Source of the DNA: Acidobacteriaceae bacterium KBS 146
GTDB taxonomy: Bacteria; Acidobacteriota; Terriglobia; Terriglobales; Acidobacteriaceae
Assembly (NCBI GenBank): GCA_000688615.1
Contig: JHVA01000001.1
Coordinates: 3,534,001-3,598,000 of the forward strand
Length of the DNA stretch: 64,000 nt
Direction of reading: 5' to 3'
This document shows, in pieces, positions 29,359 to 35,977 of this stretch (its first letter is position 1; each line of letters opens with the position of its first letter). Both the position numbers and the translations under genes were made by a program. A model generated the notes under the pieces. The model saw only the letters and a list, made by a program, of their open reading frames with translations, searched no databases and was not told the origin of the DNA.

Positions 29359-31467
29359 TCAGTCAATCTGTAATTCACTTTCGTCAGCTGAGAAATATAA
29401 CGCTTCGGCTTCGTTCGAGATCTCAAAGAGCCGAGTTCCATGTTCATTCGAGAAACGCCTTACCAGATTTTTATCGGCCAGGTGTTTTCCCCTGCGGCCT
29501 ATTAGCTGATATGAGCAATCGAGCTCGCCCGCGATAGCTGCAGCTCTCATCGGCTCCTTCTCAGAATGCAGTGTCTGTAGAATTCCTAGCTCCGTGGACG
29601 GAAGAAGAAGTTCCTCTCCTATAGCCTTCAATTCTGCAGCGTATTTGCGAGACAGGTTCTGAACTTTGACATGGCCTGCCTTACAGGAGGGACAAAGCAT
29701 GCCAAAGATCTCTATCGCTGCAAGTTGATCTTGGCTGAATTTTGCTTTGCAATCCTCGCAAGATATCTCCTGGTTTTTAGCGAGATACGCGAGCACTATG
29801 TTCGAGTAATCAAAAAAGCGCTCTACGAAATAAAGCCTAAATTCTCGTTCGCCTAGTGGTCGTCCGAATTTGATGTCGTACTTGACGCAGAGTCCATAGT
29901 TAAGGGCATAAATTGTTACTTTGCGCGCGGAGCGATCTGTCATTTCGAAGTATTTCGTTAGGAAAAAGTTCAACTCCAGTGTCTGGAACAACGGCTCGTA
30001 TTGTAGCGGTACATGGAAATGACTTGTCGGAGGTCTACCATGAATCTTTCTGATGACTTCGGAATCATGTGATCTTAGTTCCCGTGCCCTCGATATAAGT
30101 GCTTCAAGTAGTTCTTTGAGGCTAAAAATTGACGAACGTTCGTTAAAGCTCTCGTGCAAGAACTTACCTAAGTTGAAATATGACTCTATTTTTTCGTGAT
30201 AGTAGCGTTGCGCCGCTTCTTGGATCGCCCTGATATTAACTGTCCTGCTATTGATGAGGCGTGATTCATATACGAAGTGGAGGAGATGCCCTAAGTTTCG
30301 AGGGTTGGCCATGGAAGCGAAAAATATCTCGCGCCATAGCTCATCCAGGTTTTTATCAAAGAAGAGTTCTGGATCCCGATCGGAGAAGTGCTTCACTCGC
30401 GTTGTGACTAGGCGGCGAGTGAAATCAATCGCACTCTCCTCCATCCTGCTGACGTCTCCGCCACCGTAGAGAGTGAAAAGATCCAAAGAGATTTCATCGA
30501 TTTTGGTTTTGTCTATCTTGCCGTAATAAATTCTTCCCGGATATGCTGCAATTTTGAACTTTACGAATTCATCGGACCAGTTATTCAATGGTCCAAGTAA
30601 TACATCGACAACGACCCGCATCGCGCCTTCAGGAAGCTCGGAAAAATCGTCGATCAAAACATATAAATTTCGGATCCCGATTCGTTCCAGCACATCTTTA
30701 AGACGACCAATAAGATCCCGGATATCAAAGGTGCGGAGGAGGATCTCCCCGAAATTTAATTGATGCTCGGAAGTTTCGTTATCCTTTACTGATCGCTCAA
30801 GCGATCCACTGATACTCGGGCCGCTTGGGGACCCATTTGCTCCAAGCTTGAGAGCATTGGCCGTTTCGTGGGAGAAGCCGCTTTTCTTTTGAACGTTGGT
30901 GTTGAGCAAGCCAAGGGCGCTTACAAACTTATCTTCCGATGCTTCTTCCAGAATGCCGTCTAAACCCTCAAATAATTCGGCTACGCTACCGGTTATCTTT
31001 TCCCGGATCCGGCTCAAAATTGAAGTTTCGACCCTCTTTTGTAATTCGCTCTTTATCTCCTTGATGATAGTGCGGAGAAATTCCTTATATAAAAGAAGTG
31101 TTTCTAACTCCGCTGGAGGAAGAGCCCCTTCTAGCTTCACAAGCTTAGCCAGCAACTCTTGATTTACTTGCGAAGATTCGAAGACAGTTTTGATATCAAT
31201 ATATGCTGATGTTTGGTGAGTCGTTTTTCTCAACTCACTCTGGAGTTTCTGAAAAAGAGTGGACTTCCCAGTTCCTTTTCTTCCTATGACGAAAGTAGTG
31301 CTCGGACGGAGGATTGTTTCCAGTATCGCGTTGTGCGGTAGGGGATCTACATAGAGATTGTCAATTAGTGGGGTTCCCTGATCGGTAAGATCAGCTCTGC
31401 GGTAGAGCTTCAACGATTCCGCAGCATCTCTAAAACCCTTGGCATCTTCAAGAGACCAGGCCGGCAT
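29359..31467 (-). CDS. lone P-loop ATPase with zinc ribbon and winged helix
   Basis: A 702-residue soluble ATPase that I cannot assign to a named family. Walker A is GRKGTGKST (62-70); a helical region (115-180) splits the NTPase core; Walker B is LYVLIDDFSE (268-277); a sensor-2-like arginine may lie in MANPRNLGHLLH (387-397). Together these recall ORC/Cdc6- or STAND-type AAA proteins. A central helical region follows, then a four-cysteine zinc ribbon (C570-x2-C573 and C592-x2-C595) and a C-terminal winged-helix-like domain (~625-695). A good SD (AAGGTGA) precedes ATG 31467. The gene is clearly AT-richer than gyrA and the flanks, and lies between gyrA and a transposase with repeats, which points to horizontal acquisition. 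A defence or mobile-element role is possible but unproven. Confidence 0.85.
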   Translation of the reverse strand: MPAWSLEDAKGFRDAAESLKLYRRADLTDQGTPLIDNLYVDPLPHNAILETILRPSTTFVIGRKGTGKSTLFQKLQSELRKTTHQTSAYIDIKTVFESSQVNQELLAKLVKLEGALPPAELETLLLYKEFLRTIIKEIKSELQKRVETSILSRIREKITGSVAELFEGLDGILEEASEDKFVSALGLLNTNVQKKSGFSHETANALKLGANGSPSGPSISGSLERSVKDNETSEHQLNFGEILLRTFDIRDLIGRLKDVLERIGIRNLYVLIDDFSELPEGAMRVVVDVLLGPLNNWSDEFVKFKIAAYPGRIYYGKIDKTKIDEISLDLFTLYGGGDVSRMEESAIDFTRRLVTTRVKHFSDRDPELFFDKNLDELWREIFFASMANPRNLGHLLHFVYESRLINSRTVNIRAIQEAAQRYYHEKIESYFNLGKFLHESFNERSSIFSLKELLEALISRARELRSHDSEVIRKIHGRPPTSHFHVPLQYEPLFQTLELNFFLTKYFEMTDRSARKVTIYALNYGLCVKYDIKFGRPLGEREFRLYFVERFFDYSNIVLAYLAKNQEISCEDCKAKFSQDQLAAIEIFGMLCPSCKAGHVKVQNLSRKYAAELKAIGEELLLPSTELGILQTLHSEKEPMRAAAIAGELDCSYQLIGRRGKHLADKNLVRRFSNEHGTRLFEISNEAEALYFSADESELQID

Positions 31468-31516
31468 TAACTGTCACCTTACTGATTGAGCTTTTATTTT
31501 GAGGAGTATACATCGC

Positions 31517-31582
31517 CGGGTGCCCCATCTTCGACGCCGAAGGCGGCTAAGGTGGGCAATTTTCGCGGCAGCGAAAATCCTG
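31517..31582. repeat. bipartite palindromic repeat, copy A (upstream of RAYT)
   Basis: GGGTGCCCCATCTTCG at 31518-31533 pairs through CCCATCTT/AAGGTGGG with CTAAGGTGGG (31547-31556), forming hairpin 1; TTTTCGC-ggca-GCGAAAA (31560-31577) forms hairpin 2, a perfect 7-bp stem. Same order as the copy downstream of the transposase. Confidence 0.85.
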
Positions 31583-31605
31583 ACACTCTCCCCACTCTGA
31601 ACAAA

Positions 31606-31674
31606 GGATCGTGCTCCGCACGATGAACCCACCTTAGTCGCGATAAGACCGCGCCGAAGATGGGGCACCCGGAT
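31606..31674. repeat. bipartite palindromic repeat, copy B (inverted)
   Basis: Opposite orientation to copy A: ATCGTGC-tcc-GCACGAT (31608-31624) is hairpin 2, then CCCACCTTAGTCGCG and CGCGCCGAAGATGGGGCACC (from 31650) make hairpin 1. Hairpin 2 here differs in sequence from that of copy A although hairpin 1 is conserved. Together A and B form an inverted pair just before the transposase start. Confidence 0.85.
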
Positions 31675-31716
31675 TCACATTCATCCCTAACGACACCGGG
31701 ACAGTAAAATCCACCC

Positions 31717-32184
31717 ATGCCGCTGGGCCTCGTACGATACCAACAGGAAGGTGACGACCACTTCATCACCTTCAGTTGTTATGGTCGTGAACCGTACCTC
31801 AACACACCACAATCAAGAGACACCTTCCTCGACTCCCTCGAACTCACCCGGCAACGCTACAACTTCGAAGTCCTCGGCTACGTCGTCATGCCCGAGCACG
31901 TCCACCTGCTCATCAGCGAACCACCAAACGCGCTTCTCTCCAAGGCACTCCACGCGCTAAAACTCTCCGTCTCAAAACGCCTCACCCAACGTCCCTTCTG
32001 GCAGAACCGCTACTACGACTTCAACGTCTTCACCCGCGACAAACGAGTCGAGAAGCTCAAATACATGCACCGCAATCCAGTCACACGCGGACTCGTCACC
32101 GCTCCTGAAGACTGGCAATGGTCCACCTACCGCCACTACCTCCTGGACGAACCCACTCTAGTCCAAATCACAAAACTAACCTGA
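31717..32184 (+). CDS. REP-associated tyrosine transposase (RAYT, IS200-like fold)
   Basis: A 155-residue intact Y1-type transposase. The H-x-H metal motif is MPEHVHLLI (H61, H63) and the catalytic tyrosine is in LKYMHRNPV (Y116), with the YVVMPEHVHLL and RNPVTRGLV sequences typical of RAYTs. Such proteins are domesticated single-copy relatives of IS200/IS605 transposases that are thought to spread short palindromic REP elements. Palindromic repeats sit on both sides (31517-31674 and 32191-32262), as expected for a RAYT with its REPs rather than a free insertion sequence. No SD is obvious before ATG 31717. Confidence 0.9.
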   Translation: MPLGLVRYQQEGDDHFITFSCYGREPYLNTPQSRDTFLDSLELTRQRYNFEVLGYVVMPEHVHLLISEPPNALLSKALHALKLSVSKRLTQRPFWQNRYYDFNVFTRDKRVEKLKYMHRNPVTRGLVTAPEDWQWSTYRHYLLDEPTLVQITKLT

Positions 32185-32190
32185 CACCAA

Positions 32191-32262
32191 ACCGGGTGCC
32201 CCATCTTCGGCGCGGTCGTATCGCGGCTAAGGTGGGCAATTTTCGCGGCAGCGAAAATCCAG
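32191..32262. repeat. bipartite palindromic repeat, copy C (downstream of RAYT)
   Basis: Same orientation as copy A and nearly identical: GGGTGCCCCATCTTCGGCGC, CTAAGGTGGG and the same TTTTCGC-ggca-GCGAAAA hairpin, ending at AATCC. The interior between arms differs (cggtcgtatcgcgg), so the arms rather than the centre are conserved. Confidence 0.88.
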
Positions 32263-32394
32263 CACTCTCCACCCCGTAACGACGGAATCGCCCTTCACCC
32301 ACCATCAATTTCCGGTTGCACCTCATCCTCCTCCGGCGTTACCCTCCTCGGATTCGGGCCACGTATCACGAGATCCCTTGCGAAGGAGTCTTCC

Positions 32395-32733
32395 ATGAAG
32401 ATTCGTTTTCTGGTCTCCCCTGTCGTACTCGCCGGCACCTTCCTCCTCACCGACGCCGCCCAAGCCAAAACCATCAGCACCAAAGGAAACTCACCCACCC
32501 AGGTCGAGGGCCGATGCGGCAACAACCCCGGCGGCGTCTACTTTCCTCCCAGCAAAAATGGCGTCTACGGCTGCCTGAACGGCGATGGCAGCGGCATCGT
32601 CTGCGGAGGCAAAGGTAAGTACGCCAAGACCTGCGATACCTGGGGCCCAATTCCGAACGTCGCCAAGCCCAATACCTCCGCCAAACCCACCCAGGAAGAC
32701 TTCGACAAGCACGCCGCTGGCAGGGAGCAGTAG
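32395..32733 (+). CDS. small secreted cysteine-containing protein
   Basis: A 112-residue exported protein (signal FLVSPVVLAGTFLLTDAAQA) of unknown function. The mature part is Gly/Asn/Lys-rich with four cysteines (GRCGNNP, YGCLNG, IVCGGKG, KTCDTWG), likely two disulphides, and a Pro/Thr-rich end. AAGGAG lies before ATG 32395. Stands alone between the repeat region and a small membrane-protein gene. I do not recognise the family. Confidence 0.7.
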   Translation: MKIRFLVSPVVLAGTFLLTDAAQAKTISTKGNSPTQVEGRCGNNPGGVYFPPSKNGVYGCLNGDGSGIVCGGKGKYAKTCDTWGPIPNVAKPNTSAKPTQEDFDKHAAGREQ

Positions 32734-32930
32734 TCCACCGCAGCACCCAGCGCGAGCCCATATCGCACTGCCTCGACTCTGCGGAAGGCCAGAGGACGAA
32801 GCCGAAACGACGGCCAGATCTCGGATGTATCGGAGCCGGACTCATCCCCGCGCCGCATAGACCGAAAAGTCAGTAAAATCCCTCCATCTCGGGCCAGGCC
32901 GCAACCTATCTCCGGTACAGGAGGTCCACC

Positions 32931-33464
32931 ATGACCACACCGCAGCCCACCCCCTCCGGCGCCACCCCTGCCAGACCCAGCCGCACCCAGCGCATCACCC
33001 ACGAGCTCAAGGACTACTTCGCCATCTCCGCCTACCTGGCCGTCCTCTTCTGTGCCATGGCCGCCTACACCATGCTCCTCGCTCGCCAGTTCGATGACGT
33101 CTCACCACTCAACTTCACCTTCGCTCTCATCAATGCACTCGTCATCGGCAAGGTCATCCTCCTCGGCGAGATGTTGCACCTGGGCCGCCGCGCCGAAACC
33201 CTCCCTCTCTATCAATCCGCCCTCATCAAAGCCCTCCTCTTCGGCATCCTCATCTTCCTCTTCCACCTCATCGAGGAGTTCATCAAGCGCCTCATCCATC
33301 ACGAGCCCACCGGGACCGTTCTCGAGCGCCTCGATCTTGAACAGCTCGCCGCCCGCTCCATCATCATCCTCATCGCCCTCGTCCCCCTCTTCGCCTTCCG
33401 CGAGCTGAGTCGCGTCCTCGGCGAATCCCGGCTCCACGCCCTCTTCACCCAACACCCCGGCTGA
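32931..33464 (+). CDS. hypothetical inner membrane protein
   Basis: A 177-residue protein with about four hydrophobic helices (YLAVLFCAMAAYTMLLA; LINALVIGKVILLGEMLHL; ALLFGILIFLFHLIEEFI; IIILIALVPLFAFREL) and a Pro/Thr-rich cytosolic N-terminus. Acidic and histidine residues (LGEMLH, HLIEEF) sit at helix ends. AGGAGG precedes the ATG. No family recognised; codon use is strongly C-ending as in gyrA. Confidence 0.75.
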   Translation: MTTPQPTPSGATPARPSRTQRITHELKDYFAISAYLAVLFCAMAAYTMLLARQFDDVSPLNFTFALINALVIGKVILLGEMLHLGRRAETLPLYQSALIKALLFGILIFLFHLIEEFIKRLIHHEPTGTVLERLDLEQLAARSIIILIALVPLFAFRELSRVLGESRLHALFTQHPG

Positions 33465-33778
33465 GGCCGGAAGACGCTGGTGCGCTTAGCCCAATCAGTG
33501 AGGAGCGAGCAATAATTTTGCATTTTGGCATGGTCCCTCTCGGAGAAGAAGAAATAGGGCCCGTTTGCCGTAGAGATACCCCGACCATTAACCGTGGCAA
33601 AGAAGACCATTCCCAAAAATCGGGGCCGATTTCAGCCAGGGCACCCCTCTCCGTCGGTTGGATCGCCGCCCTTCCTCGCTCGTCGGCACACCCAAACCCC
33701 GCCAAAGCCGCGCCTTCCAGGCGGTTGCCCCACTCGGATTCTTGACACCCCTTGCTATCCTTAAATGAGGGACCACAA
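33465..33778. other. intergenic, no gene recognised
   Basis: About 315 bases of GC-rich sequence after the membrane-protein gene. A TTGACA occurs at 33742 but no matching -10 lies at the usual distance. Nothing else recognised. Confidence 0.4.
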
Positions 33779-33803
33779 AAGCCCCCCGCCCAATCGGGGG
33801 CTT
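33779..33803 (-). terminator. terminator for the minus-strand YdeI/OmpD-associated gene
   Basis: AAGCCCCC (33779-33786) pairs with GGGGGCTT (33796-33803). Read on the minus strand the stem is followed by TTTTGTGG, a short U-tract, and lies ~108 bases past the stop of the gene at 33911. Confidence 0.65.
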
Positions 33804-33910
33804 CCTGTTCGGCAGCGTCGTCAGAAATATGAAGTCCAGACTTATGTTGTTTGTTTAGAAGACTTTGCGCAAAAAGTGGGGGGGGGTACCCTCAGCAGCG
33901 CAGGGCGATC

Positions 33911-34606
33911 TTAATGCCCGTGATCTCCTGACCCGTTTCCCTTCGTTTGAGCCACCCGAAGGCACTCTTCGAGTGCCTTGCCTGCTCGCTTCTCCCTCGC
34001 CTCCGGGCTTTGGTAATAGAAGATGCCCAGCAGATGACCGCGCCGCTGCACCCCGGTCATCGTATCCCAGCCCTTCCGTGCCGCCGGATGTCGGCGAAAC
34101 GCGACTTCGAGAATCGGAGGAAGCACCTTCTCTCCCTCCATCGCCAGCAGCATCCGCTCCGCCGTCTGCTCGGCCCGACGCGCTCGAACCTCTTGGCTCT
34201 TCGGCTCTTCAATCCTCCTCGCAATATCCCGCCGGATCGAATCGCTCAGCTTCGCGTGCCACTTCGCCAGAGCCTTCTCCTTGCGGAAGATCTTCTCCAG
34301 CTCCGCAGGAGCCTCAACCTCCCGATCCTCAAGATCAGGCTCCACCGCCAGGTCAATCATCCCGCCGATGGCGACTCCCGCCGCCTTCTGCATCTTTTTA
34401 TTCACCAGAACGAAATGCCCGTTTCCACCTGACTCAGCGAACAGCGAAGTCCGAAAGATCTCGCCGCCTGCTTCGACCTTTACCCGAAGCCGAATCATCT
34501 TCTTCCACGCCTTCTCCACCTCAAATGGAACCCTCGCGACCACCCAACCCAGACCTCCGGGCAGAGGTTCCAGCGCCGCCCGAAATCGCCTCACTTGTCC
34601 TGCCAT
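33911..34606 (-). CDS. YdeI/OmpD-associated family protein with DUF1905
   Basis: A 231-residue protein combining an N-terminal DUF1905 domain (~residues 5-95, with ALEPLPGGLGWVVARVPF and FRTSLFAESGGNGHFVLVNK) and a C-terminal YdeI/OmpD-associated helical domain (RRIEEPKSQEVRARRAEQTAERM region, with the GWDTMTGVQRRGHLLGIFYY segment). Family members are small cytoplasmic proteins, called bacteriocin-protection proteins in some annotations, with unclear mechanism. An excellent SD (GGAGG) precedes ATG 34606. A longer open frame continues upstream through lpxB but is only antisense. Its 5' end overlaps the lpxB start by about 12 bases on the other strand. Confidence 0.85.
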   Translation of the reverse strand: MAGQVRRFRAALEPLPGGLGWVVARVPFEVEKAWKKMIRLRVKVEAGGEIFRTSLFAESGGNGHFVLVNKKMQKAAGVAIGGMIDLAVEPDLEDREVEAPAELEKIFRKEKALAKWHAKLSDSIRRDIARRIEEPKSQEVRARRAEQTAERMLLAMEGEKVLPPILEVAFRRHPAARKGWDTMTGVQRRGHLLGIFYYQSPEAREKRAGKALEECLRVAQTKGNGSGDHGH

Positions 34607-35935
34607 GCAAGCACCTCCAGAAAAATCTACACTGAACGCATCGCGACGCCACCCAATCCGACCATCTTCCTCTCTGCAGGCGAGGCCTCTGGCGACCATT
34701 ACGGAGCCCAGATTATCGCCGAGCTGGCGAAGCGCCATTCCGGCGCCACCTTCTTTGGCCTCGGCGGCCGCGAGATGGAGGCTGCCGGACAGCAGCGCAT
34801 CATCCGCGCCGAGGACGTCGCCCACATGGGAATCACCGAGGTCATCCGGCATGCGCCGCGCGTCTACGGCTCCTATCGAAAACTTGTCGCCTCTATTAAG
34901 GAGCGCCGCCCTCAGGCCGCAATTCTCATTGACTTCCCAGATGTAAACTTTCGCCTCGCTCGCGAGCTGAAGGCACTCAATATTCCGGTCATCTACTTCG
35001 TCAGCCCTCAGCTTTGGGCCTGGAAACGCCGTCGTCTTCGATGGGTGCAGCAACGTGTAGACCGCATGATGGTCATCTTCCCCTTCGAGGAACCGTTCTA
35101 CCGCAACCGAGGTGTGGATGCCCGTTTCACCGGCCATCCTCTCGCGGAGCTTCCGCTTCCCATCACCTCGCGTGAGCAATTCGCCATCGCTCATATATCT
35201 GCAAACATAGATATGCCTCAGACAAGCTCGCACTTCGATAGACAGTGGATCGCTCTTCTTCCCGGTTCGCGAGAAAAAGAGGTCCAGGCCAACCTCCCGA
35301 CCATGCTTGAGGCAGCAGCCCTTCTAGGGCCCGGCTACGACTTTTTGATACCCGTGGCAAGTACACTCGACAGGCAGAAACTCAGCAACTTCGTCTTTCA
35401 AGAAATGCTGCCTCGCCTCAAGTGGTCCGCAAGTTCGATCACGCTTGTCCCAGATGCCCGCGAGGCACTCTTTCACGCACGGGCTTCGGTCGTGGCAAGC
35501 GGCACGGCGACCGTTCAGGCGGCTGTGATTGGCAATCCCTTTGTGGTCGTGTATCGGGTCTCCGATCTGACCTTTAAGCTCGCGAAACGCCTGGTAAAGT
35601 ATCCCCCCGAGGTCTGGCCCTCTGGGTCACCCGATATCCATGGAAATCTGCCGATCGGTATGGTTAACCTGATCGCAGGCCGCACCGTGGTCCCGGAGCT
35701 GATCCAGGAAAACTTCACGGCTGCCAATGTAGCCGCCGCGCTCGCTCCCTTGCTGGAAGAGACTCCGCAGCGCGCGGGCATGATTGCCGCGCTCGCAGCG
35801 GTGCGAAAGAGTCTCGCCTCGCCCTCGGGTACCAGCGCGATTGTTCAGGTAGCCGGTGCGGTTGACTCGCTTCTACGGGGGCAGTCAAACTCCGATACAG
35901 CCCAGAGAGGCCGAATCGCACCCGCCCGCGTCTAA
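34595..35935 (+). CDS. lpxB: lipid-A-disaccharide synthase
   Basis: LpxB, a GT-B glycosyltransferase that joins UDP-2,3-diacylglucosamine and lipid X to make the lipid A disaccharide at the inner membrane. Motifs: IFLSAGEASGDHYGAQII (N-terminal loop), MGITEVI, LPGSREKEV and SGTATVQAAVIGNPFVVVYR in the C-terminal domain; ~440 residues with a slightly extended C-terminus. No ATG lies before the core; the start is probably TTG 34595 or another non-ATG codon just downstream (the first residues are not conserved), so the N-terminus is uncertain. It overlaps the divergent YdeI-type gene. The following M1-like gene starts 42 bases after the stop. Confidence 0.9.
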   Translation: MSCHASTSRKIYTERIATPPNPTIFLSAGEASGDHYGAQIIAELAKRHSGATFFGLGGREMEAAGQQRIIRAEDVAHMGITEVIRHAPRVYGSYRKLVASIKERRPQAAILIDFPDVNFRLARELKALNIPVIYFVSPQLWAWKRRRLRWVQQRVDRMMVIFPFEEPFYRNRGVDARFTGHPLAELPLPITSREQFAIAHISANIDMPQTSSHFDRQWIALLPGSREKEVQANLPTMLEAAALLGPGYDFLIPVASTLDRQKLSNFVFQEMLPRLKWSASSITLVPDAREALFHARASVVASGTATVQAAVIGNPFVVVYRVSDLTFKLAKRLVKYPPEVWPSGSPDIHGNLPIGMVNLIAGRTVVPELIQENFTAANVAAALAPLLEETPQRAGMIAALAAVRKSLASPSGTSAIVQVAGAVDSLLRGQSNSDTAQRGRIAPARV

Positions 35936-35977
35936 ACAAACACGCCTGCCCTTGCAGCAGGGAACTACGGCAGTACC

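Noticed and set aside
31505-31510. TATACT on the minus strand upstream of the ATPase gene
   Set aside because: A -10-like hexamer at the edge of a repeat, but no -35 at the usual spacing; kept only as a weak possibility.
34607-35233. Upstream extension of the YdeI-type frame through lpxB
   Set aside because: The strong SD and natural N-terminus are at ATG 34606; the extension is antisense to lpxB.
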